64,000 bases of DNA from LMUY01 sp965198895 (GTDB taxonomy: Bacteria > Pseudomonadota > Alphaproteobacteria > Acetobacterales > Acetobacteraceae): assembly GCA_965198895.1 (NCBI GenBank), contig OZ240676.1, positions 4,526,001 through 4,590,000 of the forward strand, read 5' to 3'. This document shows positions 41,160-49,787 of the stretch, one piece after another; the first letter of the stretch is position 1, and each line of letters begins with the position of its first letter. The position numbers were made by a program, and so were the translations under genes. The notes beneath the pieces are model-generated. The model saw only the letters and a program-made list of their open reading frames with translations, did no database searches and was not told the origin of the DNA.

Positions 41160-41842
41160 TAGGTCCCGTAGGGTTTGTAGATCAGGCCTTTGCTGGCGAG
41201 CCCGTCGCGCATCCCGTACAGATCGAGGCCCAACACGCCCTCGTCGAAGCGGGCGCGGTTGGCGGCCTCCTTGTCCTCTCGCGCGCGGCTTGCTTCGAGC
41301 ACGGTTGCGGCCTTCGCGCGCGGGACCACGACCACGCCGTCATCGTCGGCGACGATCACGTCGCCCGGCTGTACCAATTGCCCGGCGCAGACGAGCGGGA
41401 TGTTCACCGACCCCAGCGTCCCCTTCACGGTGCCCTGCGCGCTGATCGCACGGGACCAGACTGGGAAGCCCATCTTGGTCAACTCGGCCACATCCCGGCA
41501 GCCGCTCTCGATCACCAGGCCCTTGACACCGCGCGCCGCGAGCGAGGTCGCGAGCAGCTCGCCGAAATATCCCGCGTCGCTGAACGAGGTCGGGGCGGCG
41601 ACGACGATATCCCCCGGCTGGCACTGCTCGACGACGACATGCAACATCCAGTTGTCGGCCGGCGCCAGGCTGACCGTGACGGCCGTGCCGACCGCACGCG
41701 CACCCGCGTAGACGGGACGCATATAAGGCAACATGAGGCCGCTGCGGCCCTGCGCTTCGTGGATCGTGGCCACGCCCAATGCCGCGAAGCCGGCCACGAT
41801 GGCGGCGTCCGTGCGGGGCGCGCCGGTGTAGACGATGCTCAC
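41159..41842 (-). CDS. 4-carboxy-4-hydroxy-2-oxoadipate aldolase-like (RraA family, GalC/LigK-like)
   Basis: A 227-residue RraA-fold protein with the catalytic Arg116-Asp117 pair in IESGCRDVAEL and the GELLATSLAARGVKGLV phosphate/pyruvate loop. The long C-terminal extension (KEAANRARFDEGVLGLDLYGMRD) is typical of pyruvate aldolases of the gallate and protocatechuate 4,5-cleavage pathways, not of the RNase E inhibitor. These cleave 4-carboxy-4-hydroxy-2-oxoadipate to pyruvate and oxaloacetate. GTG 41842 overlaps the GalB-like stop (GTGA). The hydratase next to it supplies this substrate in known pathways. Confidence 0.82.
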   Translation of the reverse strand: MSIVYTGAPRTDAAIVAGFAALGVATIHEAQGRSGLMLPYMRPVYAGARAVGTAVTVSLAPADNWMLHVVVEQCQPGDIVVAAPTSFSDAGYFGELLATSLAARGVKGLVIESGCRDVAELTKMGFPVWSRAISAQGTVKGTLGSVNIPLVCAGQLVQPGDVIVADDDGVVVVPRAKAATVLEASRAREDKEAANRARFDEGVLGLDLYGMRDGLASKGLIYKPYGT

Positions 41843-42564
41843 GCCAGCGTCTCCACGACGTGCGGGAACACGGCCTGGTAGCCCTCGCCGTATTTGATCG
41901 TCTTGTCGGAGTTGCGGGCCGCCTGCGCGCCGCGTTGCAGGGCGACCCGCGTGTAGTACTCCCACAGATGTTCCTGCCCAGCCATGCACTCGATGGCCGC
42001 GCGCTTCTTCTCCCAGACGCTGGTGATGTCGAGCAGCACGTCGGGCTTCCAGTTGCACTGCTCCGGCTGGTGCGGCTCGAACAGGAAGAACGGCGGTGCG
42101 CCGAGCACCTTCTGGCCGGGATTGTGCCCGTGCGCCTGTGCGATGATGCGGGCGTGCTGGGCGAAATCGGTGACCGCCGGATGATCGTGGTTGTAAAGGT
42201 CCTCGCGGGAGTGCGAGAGGATGAAAGCCGGGTGGATGGCGCGCATGACATCCACCATCCGGTACAGCGACTCATCCGATAGCGTGATCGGGTAGTCGCC
42301 CAGGTTCCAGAACTGGATGTCCGCGACGCCTAGTTGCTTGGCAGCGGCCTCGGCTTCCTTCTGCCGTTCGGCGCGGACCCGCTCGAGCGTCATGCCTTCC
42401 TGACGCCACAGCTTCGCGGACTCGCCGCGCTCGCCGTAGGACAGGCATACGACCGTGACCGCGTAACCCTTCGCGGTGTGCAGTGCGATCGCGCCGCCGG
42501 CCCGCCATACGAAGTCCGCCGAATGGGCGCTCACGATCAGCGCCGTCTTGTTCGTCCCGCTCAC
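41839..42564 (-). CDS. 4-oxalomesaconate hydratase-like PIG-L/LmbE protein (GalB-like)
   Basis: A 241-residue PIG-L/LmbE-fold metalloprotein. The metal site is modified from AHPDD to SAHSADFVWRAGG (His14 onward), as in the Pseudomonas gallate-pathway hydratase GalB, with a second site in SHSREDLYNHDHPA. GalB hydrates 4-oxalomesaconate to 4-carboxy-4-hydroxy-2-oxoadipate, the substrate of the adjacent RraA-like aldolase. GTG 42564 overlaps the dioxygenase stop (GTGA). The two-gene order strongly supports an oxalomesaconate branch. Confidence 0.82.
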   Translation of the reverse strand: MSGTNKTALIVSAHSADFVWRAGGAIALHTAKGYAVTVVCLSYGERGESAKLWRQEGMTLERVRAERQKEAEAAAKQLGVADIQFWNLGDYPITLSDESLYRMVDVMRAIHPAFILSHSREDLYNHDHPAVTDFAQHARIIAQAHGHNPGQKVLGAPPFFLFEPHQPEQCNWKPDVLLDITSVWEKKRAAIECMAGQEHLWEYYTRVALQRGAQAARNSDKTIKYGEGYQAVFPHVVETLA

Positions 42565-43568
42565 GATGCGATTCCTTTGTCAGCCAGATCGTCCCCCGCC
42601 TCTGTGCTGTGCTCCGGCGGCAGAGGCGGGGTGCCGTGGGTATGGAAGCTGTCGATGGTTTTCAGGCCCCAGGCCTGGCCCTTCTTGCGCTCCGTCTCCG
42701 TCCAGGTGATCGGTTTCCAATCCGGCGCAAGCACCAGGCGTGCACCGGCATTGGCGACCTCCACCCGGTTGCCGCCGGGTTCGTAGACGTAGAGGAAGAA
42801 GGTCTGCTGCACCGCGTGCTTGTGTGGGCCGGTCTCGATGAACACACCGTTCTCGAGGAAAATGTCGGCCGCTTGCAGGATCGCCTCGCGACTGTCGAGC
42901 GCGAAGGTGACGTGGTGGAACCGGCCACGCACCCCATGCGCTTCGCGGGTATAGGCGAAGTCGTAGCTCTTGTTCGTGGCGGTCAGCCACATGCCGGCCT
43001 CGGTGCCGTCGTCGAGCACGATCTGCTCGGTGAGACGAAAGCCGAGCGTCTGTTGGAAGAACTCGCGATCGGCCTTGATGTCCGCGGACAGGCAGTTGAA
43101 GTGGTCAAGCCGGCGCACGTTCACGCCCCGGCCAGGGACGCGCTGCGCCTGATTCTTCAGGGCGGGCCGCAAATTTTCCGGCGCCTCGTACCACTCGGTC
43201 TCGTAGTAGATCTCCAGCAGGTGGCCGTCCGGATCGTGGAACTGGTAGGCCGGACCATGGCCCAGTTCGCCCTCGTGCCAACCGATCCCGAGGCCCGATT
43301 GCTGCAACGCCGCGATCCGGCGTTGCAGCGCCTGCGGGCTGCGCGCCCGGAACGCCGCGTGACCCAGGCCGGACGTGTGAGACCCGGTCAGCTTAAGCGA
43401 GTAGCGCTCGTAATCGTCCCAGCCACGGAGATACACCGACTGACCTTGCCGTCCGCTCTCGGTCATGCCGAGTACGTCCACGAAGAAGCGCAGCGATTCG
43501 TCCGGCGTCGGCGTCAGGAGCTCGATATGGCCGAGATGGGCCACGTCCATGATCGGTTCGTCGTGCAA
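42561..43568 (-). CDS. VOC-fold extradiol (catechol 2,3-dioxygenase-type) dioxygenase
   Basis: A 335-residue two-domain vicinal-oxygen-chelate protein. The iron ligands sit in the C-terminal domain: His156 (RRLDHFNCLS), His218/219 (RFHHVTFAL) and Glu270 (PGGNRVEV), with the conserved Tyr260 just before. It should open a catecholic ring next to the diol. TTG 43568 is chosen because GGAGA precedes it at good spacing; ATG 43550 is the alternative. In known gallate/protocatechuate 4,5-pathways the ring is opened by LigAB-type enzymes, so a VOC enzyme ahead of GalB- and GalC-like genes is unusual. Confidence 0.85.
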   Translation of the reverse strand: MHDEPIMDVAHLGHIELLTPTPDESLRFFVDVLGMTESGRQGQSVYLRGWDDYERYSLKLTGSHTSGLGHAAFRARSPQALQRRIAALQQSGLGIGWHEGELGHGPAYQFHDPDGHLLEIYYETEWYEAPENLRPALKNQAQRVPGRGVNVRRLDHFNCLSADIKADREFFQQTLGFRLTEQIVLDDGTEAGMWLTATNKSYDFAYTREAHGVRGRFHHVTFALDSREAILQAADIFLENGVFIETGPHKHAVQQTFFLYVYEPGGNRVEVANAGARLVLAPDWKPITWTETERKKGQAWGLKTIDSFHTHGTPPLPPEHSTEAGDDLADKGIAS

Positions 43569-43666
43569 TGGAGTTCTCCGTCCGGCAATCGATGCAGCCG
43601 CACTCTTTTGCTTTTCAACGGAACGCTACGTCGCCTGACCCGGCACGTCCAATCGCTTTTCCGGGT

Positions 43667-44635
43667 TCAGATAGTCGACTGGGTTATAGCTTCTGCGATC
43701 CCCCGCTCCGCCAGTTCGGCCATGTAGGACCGCAGACACGTCACGAACAAGCGTCCCGCCGGGGGCAGGGGGCGGCCGCGCGGCAGGATCAGCCCGGCGT
43801 GGCGATCCTCGGCGGTTATAGGCAGCGGCACCACCCGCAGCGTGCCGCGCAGCAGGTCCCCCGCCATCATCAGCCGCGGCATGATCGACAACAGGTCGGT
43901 GCCGTGCAGCATCTCGCGGATGAACCCGTAGGAGCTGGAACGCAGCGACGAGGTGGGCGTCAGGCCGAGCGCCGAGAGCAGCGTCTCGATCTCCTGCCCG
44001 ACGCGCTGCGTGACGGTCGGCAACACGAGGTCGTAGCGGCGCAGTTCCTCGATGGACATGCGCCCCACGGCAAACAAAGGGTGCTGCGCCCGGGCGAGGA
44101 TGGAGATCGGCTCCGTCCAGAGCGGTTCGCGCTCGAAGCCGTCCGGCACCTGCGGGGCGTAGAGCCGGCCGACGATGAGGTCGATCTCTCCGGAGGCGAG
44201 CAGCGGCAGCAATTCCTCGGTGCGGCCCTGTTGCAGGCGCACGCGGATCTCGGGATGGGTCTCCTTCAGCCGGGTCAGCGTGCCCGGGAGCACGCCCGCG
44301 GCGGCGACCGGCAGCGCACCGAGCGCCACGGTGCCGCCGCCGGGTCGGGAGAGCAGGTCGAGCTCCTCGTCCAACCGGCGTAATTCGGCCAGGATGCGCC
44401 GTGCGGAGCTGACCACGACGCTGCCCGCCTCGGTCGGGGTAACGCCGCGGGGATGGCGGTCGAACAGGCGGAGCTGGAGGGTCTCTTCCAGTTCCTGCAG
44501 GCTCTTGCTGAGCGCCGGTTGGCTGAGGCCGAGCCCGGCCGACGCCTTCAGCAGGCTGCGATGCGTTTCGATCGCATCGACCGCCCGGAGCAGGTGCAGC
44601 CGGAGGCGCTGGTCGAGATATCGCCGGGTCGTCAT
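43667..44635 (-). CDS. LysR-family transcriptional regulator
   Basis: A 322-residue LysR regulator. The winged helix-turn-helix (about 14-75) includes SLLKASAGLGLSQPALSKSLQELEETLQLRLFDRHPRGVTPTEAG. The effector domain follows (VALGALPVAAAGVLPGTLTRLKETHPEIRV). PcaQ/GalR-like sequence features fit control of aromatic-acid genes. It is co-oriented between the MFS gene (59 nt upstream) and the dioxygenase (98 nt downstream). The 98-nt gap may hold its target promoter. No clear T-N11-A box was picked out with confidence. Confidence 0.87.
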   Translation of the reverse strand: MTTRRYLDQRLRLHLLRAVDAIETHRSLLKASAGLGLSQPALSKSLQELEETLQLRLFDRHPRGVTPTEAGSVVVSSARRILAELRRLDEELDLLSRPGGGTVALGALPVAAAGVLPGTLTRLKETHPEIRVRLQQGRTEELLPLLASGEIDLIVGRLYAPQVPDGFEREPLWTEPISILARAQHPLFAVGRMSIEELRRYDLVLPTVTQRVGQEIETLLSALGLTPTSSLRSSSYGFIREMLHGTDLLSIMPRLMMAGDLLRGTLRVVPLPITAEDRHAGLILPRGRPLPPAGRLFVTCLRSYMAELAERGIAEAITQSTI

Positions 44636-44694
44636 TCCACCGCTGCGTTTCGGACACTCCCGCGGCGATGTAAACCATCGCGCGGTTCAGGCCA

Positions 44695-45972
44695 TCAGCG
44701 TACCGGATCGTGAATGGGAACAGGTGCGGCCTCGACGTGGCGCAGGTCGGTGCCGCTGGTCTCCGGCAGCAACAGGGCAGCGACCAGGGCGACGGCGTAG
44801 GAGCACAGGGCGCAGCCGCCCATCGCTTCGCCCAGCGGGAGGTTGGCGGCCAGGATCCCGACGGTCGCCGGCACGACCGAGCCGAAGCCGCGGCCGCCGC
44901 CCAGGCAGAAGCCCTGGCCGCTGGCGCGGATGCCGGTGGGGTATAGTTCGGCGAAGGTCGGCAGCAGGCCGGACGCGAGGCCGCCCTGGAAAGCGCCGAG
45001 GAAGAAGCTCAGCACGATGATGGTTGTGGCTCCCACGGGTGCCAGCAGATAGACGGCGACGTTGCCGGCTTGCAGCAGCAGGAAGACCACGAAGCCGAAC
45101 CGGCGGCCGATGCGGTCCGAGAGCCAGCCATACATCAGCGGCCCCGCCAGAGAGCCCAGGATGTTCATCGCCAGGTAGCCGGAGCTGCTGACGACCGACA
45201 GATGCAGGGCCGTGCGCAGGTAGGTCGGCAGCCAGGTGATCATCACGTAGGCACCGCCGAAGATGCCGGTGGACATGATGGCCGCGATCACGGTGTGGCG
45301 CAGATGCGGCCCGGTGAAGATCCCCCAGAACGGGGTCGCGGCCGCGCCATCCGCCCGCAGTGCCGCTGCGTCGTTGTAGACGCTGGATTCTGGCACCAGC
45401 CGGCGGACGAAGAACACCAGGGCGGCCGGGATGACGCCAATGCCGAACAGCACCCGCCAGCTGATGGTCTCCGGAAACAGCGCGAAGACGATCGGCAGCA
45501 AGCCGACGGAGACGGCGTAGCCGGCGGCATAGCCGCTCTGGATCGACGCCGCGACCCGGCCGCGCAGGGCTGGGCGAACGACCTCGCTGATCAGCACGCC
45601 GCCGACGGCCGCCTCGCCGCCGTAACCGAGACCCTGGAACAGGCGCGCGACCAGCAATTGGGAGAAATCGTTCGTGAACGCGGCGGCGAACGTGCAGACG
45701 GCCACCCAAAGGATCGTCAGCTGCAGGATGCGCACCCGGCCGATCCGGTCCGCGAGCACGCCGGCGCCCCATCCGCCCAGCGCCGCCCCGACCAGGGCCG
45801 CGGTCGCCAGGTAGCCGGCTTCCGGGCGGGAGATTCCGAGCACTGCGATCAAGGACGGGATCACCAGCGCGTACATGGTGGTGTCCATCGAATCCAGGCC
45901 AAACCCGGCGAAGCAGGCCCAGAAGGTGCGGCGCTCCGTCGGCTGCAGGTCGGAATACCAGCCGAGCTTCAT
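44695..45972 (-). CDS. MFS transporter, aromatic acid:H+ symporter type
   Basis: A 425-residue, 12-helix major facilitator. Helix 1 carries CFAGFGLDSMDTTMYALVIPSL, where the acidic residues match the D-x-x-D site of the AAHS family (PcaK, BenK, GalT). The loop motifs GVLADRIGRVRIL and GWLSDRIGRRFGF are the two MFS signatures. It is probably the importer for the aromatic acid degraded by the genes to its 3' side. The upstream gap 45973-46310 holds an AT-richer patch near 46080-46110 that may contain its promoter, and no gene. Confidence 0.87.
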   Translation of the reverse strand: MKLGWYSDLQPTERRTFWACFAGFGLDSMDTTMYALVIPSLIAVLGISRPEAGYLATAALVGAALGGWGAGVLADRIGRVRILQLTILWVAVCTFAAAFTNDFSQLLVARLFQGLGYGGEAAVGGVLISEVVRPALRGRVAASIQSGYAAGYAVSVGLLPIVFALFPETISWRVLFGIGVIPAALVFFVRRLVPESSVYNDAAALRADGAAATPFWGIFTGPHLRHTVIAAIMSTGIFGGAYVMITWLPTYLRTALHLSVVSSSGYLAMNILGSLAGPLMYGWLSDRIGRRFGFVVFLLLQAGNVAVYLLAPVGATTIIVLSFFLGAFQGGLASGLLPTFAELYPTGIRASGQGFCLGGGRGFGSVVPATVGILAANLPLGEAMGGCALCSYAVALVAALLLPETSGTDLRHVEAAPVPIHDPVR

Positions 45973-46263
45973 GGGGTCCCCGGGTGGCTAAACACGGTGG
46001 TGGTAACGGACGGCATCATTCCTCCATCGCGCGTTGCCCGCGCTGCACCCGACCATGGCGGCGGACCGGCATGGCACGGTTATAGGATTTTGACTCGGAA
46101 ATATCACCGGCGGCTATACCGCAGCCGCCCGTTCCCGCAGGGAGGCGGCGAGAGGTGTGTGCGGACGGGCCTATACCGCGATGACGAACGACGATCATCG
46201 CCTCGCCTGGCCGCTCCAGCCGTACGCAAGATCGTCAGCCCGGCGCCACGTACGGTGTCCGCG

Positions 46264-46304
46264 CCCTCTGCGTCGGCTGCGCTGCCATCTCCCGCTGCAG
46301 AGGG
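46264..46304. terminator. Hairpin downstream of the FNT channel gene
   Basis: CCCTCTGC (46264-46271) pairs with GCAGAGGG (46297-46304), an 8-bp stem, 6 nt after the stop of the minus-strand channel gene. There is no T-run. It is a possible terminator or a degenerate member of the CCCTCTCCC repeat family. Confidence 0.4.
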
Positions 46305-46310
46305 AGGATG

Positions 46311-47135
46311 TTAAAGCTTCGCGACGCTGAACACGCGCTTCGGTGCCGTCCGGACGTGGGTCGCGTAGAGCGTCAACCCGGTGAATGCCAACCCGCCGAT
46401 CATGTTGCCGACAACGGTCGGGATCTCGTTCCAAATGATGTAGTCGGACACCGAGAACTTGCCGCCCATGATCAGCGCGGACGGGAACAGGAACATGTTC
46501 ACCACGGAATGCTCGAACCCCATGCCGAAGAACACCATGATCGGCATCCACATCGCGATCACCTTGCCGCTGACCGAGGTGGAGATCATCGCGCCGACCA
46601 CGCCGGTCGACACCATCCAGTTGCAGAGCACGCCGCGGATGAACAGCGTCAGCATCCCGCCCGCTCCGTAATGCTTGTAACCGAGAGTGCGGGCCTCGCC
46701 GATCCCCGCGATGACCTTGCCGACGGCGCTCGGCTCGGTTTGGAAGCAGAACGTGAACACGATGGACATCATCAGCGCCACGGTCAGCGCGCCGGCAAAG
46801 TTGCCGATGAAGACGATGCCCCAGTTGCGCAGCACGCCGCCCAGGGTCACGCCGGGCCGGCGATCGATCAGGGCCAGCGGCGTGAGCGTGAACACGCCGG
46901 TCAGCAGGTCGAACCCCAGCAGATACAGCATGCAGAAGCCGACCGGGAACAGGATCGCGCCGATGATGGCGTAGCCGGTCTGGGCGGAGACGGTCACCGC
47001 GAACACGGCGGCGAGCGCCAGGATCGCGCCCGCCATATAGGCGCGGATCAGGGCATCCCGCGTTGCCATGTGGATCTTGGATTCACCAGAATCGACCATT
47101 TTGACGACGAAATCTGGTGGTGAGAGATAGGACAT
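46311..47135 (-). CDS. Formate/nitrite transporter family channel
   Basis: A 274-residue FNT-family pentameric channel (FocA/NirC/HSC-like) with six helices. Helix motifs include FPVGFCMLYLLGFDLLTGVF, NFAGALTVAL, and GVLCNWMVSTGVV with the conserved NW. The FFGMGFEHSVVNMFLFP segment carries the central His. ATG 47135 follows AGGAACC. It conducts small monovalent anions or acids such as formate, nitrite, lactate or acetate; which one cannot be told. It is separate from the flanking operons. Confidence 0.88.
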   Translation of the reverse strand: MSYLSPPDFVVKMVDSGESKIHMATRDALIRAYMAGAILALAAVFAVTVSAQTGYAIIGAILFPVGFCMLYLLGFDLLTGVFTLTPLALIDRRPGVTLGGVLRNWGIVFIGNFAGALTVALMMSIVFTFCFQTEPSAVGKVIAGIGEARTLGYKHYGAGGMLTLFIRGVLCNWMVSTGVVGAMISTSVSGKVIAMWMPIMVFFGMGFEHSVVNMFLFPSALIMGGKFSVSDYIIWNEIPTVVGNMIGGLAFTGLTLYATHVRTAPKRVFSVAKL

Positions 47136-47203
47136 GCTGGTTCCTGTGCTGCGGTTGCCCACAGCCCAGCATTTAGCGTGCCAAGCGTTCTGCTAAGTCG
47201 CTC

Positions 47204-47238
47204 GTCTCCCTCTCCCGTGGAGAACGCGAGAGGGAGAC
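47204..47238. terminator. Hairpin at the 3' end of the first oligopeptide ABC operon
   Basis: Perfect 11-bp stem GTCTCCCTCTC (47204-47214) with GAGAGGGAGAC (47228-47238) and a 13-nt loop. It begins 5 nt past the ATPase stop. It belongs to the CCCTCTCCC repeat family and probably ends the operon. Confidence 0.5.
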
Positions 47239-47243
47239 GCAGG

Positions 47244-48833
47244 CTAAATTGGCGGCGTCCAGCCCCGGCCGGGCACGCTGTCCAGCAGCGCCCGCGTGTA
47301 TTCGTGCGCCGGACGCGCGAACACCTCGTCGGTGCGGCCCTGTTCCACGATCACGCCGCGACGCATGACCGCAACCCGGTCGCAGATTTGTGCCGCCACG
47401 CGAAGGTCGTGCGTGATGAACAGCATCGTCAGCCCCAACCGGACCCGCAGATCCTCCAGCAACGCCAGGATCTGCGCCTGCACCGACACGTCCAGGGCTG
47501 ATACCGGTTCGTCGGCGATCAGCACCTCCGGGTCCATGGCCAAGGCGCGGGCGATGCCGATGCGCTGCCGCTGGCCGCCGCTGAATTCGTGCGGAAAGCG
47601 GTCGGCGGCGCCGGGGTCGAGTTGCACCAGCGCCAGCAATTCCGTCGCCCGTGCGCGGGCTTTCGAGCGGGGCACGCCGTGCGTGATCGGGCCCTCCGAC
47701 AAGATATCGCCGATCCGGCGGCGCGGGTTCAGCGAGGCGTAGGGGTCCTGGAACACCATCTGGATGCGCTTGCGATAGGGCTTCCACTCGGCACGCGAGA
47801 GCGGGCGGAGATCGGTGCCGTCCAAGGTGATGGCGCCCTCGTCGGCCACCACCAGGCGCACGACGCAGCGGGCGAGCGTGCTCTTGCCGGAGCCGCTCTC
47901 GCCGACCAACCCAAGCGTCTCGCCGCGGCGGATTTGCAGGCTGGCGGCTTGCACGGCGTGGACGGTGCGGCCGGCGCTGAACATGCCGCGGCTGCGATAG
48001 GTTTTACCTACGCCCGCCAGCTCCAGCACGGGCTTGCCCTCGAGCGGGATGCGGGCCGCCGCAGCGCGGTGCGGTACGGCGGCGATCAGCGCCTGCGTGT
48101 ACGGATGCTGCGGGGCGGAGAGCACGGCGGCGGCGAGGCCTTGCTCCACGATTTGGCCGCGCTGCATGACGGCGACGCGGTCGGCGATCTCCGCCACCAC
48201 GCCGAAATCGTGCGTGATGAACAGCACGCCGGTGCCGCGGCGCTGCTGGATGTCACGGATCAACGCGAGGATCTGCTTCTGCGTCGTGACGTCCAGCGCG
48301 GTGGTGGGTTCGTCGGCGATCAGGATGGCGGGTTCGAGCGCCAGTGCCGTCGCGATCATCACCCGTTGCCGCTGCCCGCCGGACAGCGCGTGCGGGTAGG
48401 AGCGGGCGATGCGCGCCGGGTCGGGCAGGCCCACGGCTTCCAGCAGTTCGGCGACCCGGCGGCCGACGGGTTGGTTGTGCACCTGCATCACTTCCGCCAC
48501 CTGGTCGCCCACGCGCATCAGGGGGTTGAGCGCGGTCATCGGTTCCTGGAATACGGTCCCGATCCGAGCCCCGCGCAGGGCGCGCATCCCGGAAGGGGAG
48601 ACGTGGCGGAGGTCCTTGCCCTCGAACAGGATGCGCCCGCTGGTGATGGCCAGGCCAGGCGGCAACAGCCCGGTGAGGGCGGCGGCCGAGACGGATTTGC
48701 CGGAGCCGCTTTCGCCGACGATGCAGAGCACTTCGCCGGGGTCGAGCGTGAAAGACACGCCTTTGACGGCATTCGGCCGGTCGGCGCCTTTCGGCAGGGA
48801 GACGGTGAGTCCCTCGATCGACAAAAGGCTCAA
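47244..48833 (-). CDS. Fused double ATPase of an oligopeptide-type ABC transporter (DppD-DppF)
   Basis: A 529-residue protein with two complete nucleotide-binding domains. The first (about 1-250) has GESGSGKS, LSGGQRQRV, IADEPTTALDV, and the oligopeptide-loop PQHPYTQALIAAVP. The second (about 265-520) has GESGSGKST, FSGGQRQRIGIARALAMDPEVLIADEPVSALD and HEYTRALL. TTG 48833 overlaps the permease stop (TTGA); no better start exists. It powers the DppB/DppC-type permeases encoded directly upstream. Confidence 0.88.
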   Translation of the reverse strand: MSLLSIEGLTVSLPKGADRPNAVKGVSFTLDPGEVLCIVGESGSGKSVSAAALTGLLPPGLAITSGRILFEGKDLRHVSPSGMRALRGARIGTVFQEPMTALNPLMRVGDQVAEVMQVHNQPVGRRVAELLEAVGLPDPARIARSYPHALSGGQRQRVMIATALALEPAILIADEPTTALDVTTQKQILALIRDIQQRRGTGVLFITHDFGVVAEIADRVAVMQRGQIVEQGLAAAVLSAPQHPYTQALIAAVPHRAAAARIPLEGKPVLELAGVGKTYRSRGMFSAGRTVHAVQAASLQIRRGETLGLVGESGSGKSTLARCVVRLVVADEGAITLDGTDLRPLSRAEWKPYRKRIQMVFQDPYASLNPRRRIGDILSEGPITHGVPRSKARARATELLALVQLDPGAADRFPHEFSGGQRQRIGIARALAMDPEVLIADEPVSALDVSVQAQILALLEDLRVRLGLTMLFITHDLRVAAQICDRVAVMRRGVIVEQGRTDEVFARPAHEYTRALLDSVPGRGWTPPI

Positions 48834-49660
48834 TGGCGTCGCGCCAAACGCGGGTTCAACGCGTCGCTCAGGCCCTCGCCGACGAGGTTGAGCGCCAGGA
48901 CGGTGAGGAACAGGGCCAGCCCGGGGAACACGCTCATCCACCAGGCCAGCCGGATCACGCTGCGGCCGGCGCCGATCATGAAGCCCCAGGACATCAGGTT
49001 CGGATCGCCGAGGCCCAGGAACGACAGCGCGGATTCGAGCAGGATGGCGCTCGCCACCATCAGGCTGGCCAGCACTATGATCGGGGAGAGGGCGTTCGGT
49101 AGGATTTCCCTAAACACGATCGAGAACCGTGAACGGCCGAGTACCTCGGCGGCCTGCACGAATTCACGGGTGCGCAGGGTCATGAACTCGGCGCGCACCA
49201 CGCGGGTGACGGGTGGCCACGAGACGATGGCGATGGCGACCACGATGGAGGCGACGGAGGGGGTGAAGATCGCCACGAGTACGACGGCGAGGATGAAGGA
49301 GGGTACGGTTTGGAAGAACTCGGTGAAGCGCATGATCACGTCGTCGACCCACCCGCCGGCATAGCCCGCGAGTGCGCCGAGCACGACACCGAGCACGAGG
49401 GACGCTGCGGTAGAAACGGCCCCCACGAGCAGGGAAACCCAGGCGCCGTACGCGATATCGGCGGCAACGTCGCGGCCGAGGCTGTCCGAGCCGAGCCAGA
49501 AACCTTCCTCGCCCGGTGGCGCGAAGGGAGCGCCCTGCATGTCCCACGGGGAGAACGGAAATACGAGAGGCGCGGTAGCCGCCATGATGCCGACGAGCAG
49601 CAAGATAACGAGTCCGACCGCCGCGCCGCGGTTGCGGAAGAATGCCCGGAGAAAGGTCAC
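48830..49660 (-). CDS. Oligopeptide-type ABC permease, DppC family
   Basis: A 276-residue permease with about six helices. FWLGSDSLGRDVAADIAYGAWVSLLVG is the DppC-family signature, and EFVQAAEVLGRSRFSIVFREILPNALSPIIV is the ATPase-coupling EAA loop. GTG 49660 follows GAGAGGGTGAA. A repeat-bearing gap of 127 nt separates it from the DppB gene. It forms the channel with DppB. Confidence 0.9.
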   Translation of the reverse strand: MTFLRAFFRNRGAAVGLVILLLVGIMAATAPLVFPFSPWDMQGAPFAPPGEEGFWLGSDSLGRDVAADIAYGAWVSLLVGAVSTAASLVLGVVLGALAGYAGGWVDDVIMRFTEFFQTVPSFILAVVLVAIFTPSVASIVVAIAIVSWPPVTRVVRAEFMTLRTREFVQAAEVLGRSRFSIVFREILPNALSPIIVLASLMVASAILLESALSFLGLGDPNLMSWGFMIGAGRSVIRLAWWMSVFPGLALFLTVLALNLVGEGLSDALNPRLARRH

Positions 49661-49674
49661 TTCACCCTCTCCAG

Positions 49675-49772
49675 TCGTGGGAGAGGGCTGGGGGGAGGGG
49701 TGGAGCGCCCCCGTATTTGCCGGTGTGTATGGCTACCCCTCACCCCGACCCTCTCCCTCAAGGGGAGAGGGA
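49675..49772. repeat. CCCTCTCCC-type palindromic repeat between dppB- and dppC-like genes
   Basis: CCAGTCGTGGGAGAGGGCTGGGG and, about 60 nt on, CCCCTCACCCCGACCCTCTCCCTCAAGGGGAGAGGG form two inverted hairpins. The layout is like the better-preserved copies at 56800 and 59620. It fills most of the 49661-49787 gap inside the operon. Confidence 0.65.
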
Positions 49773-49787
49773 GAAGTAGGAGTGTCC

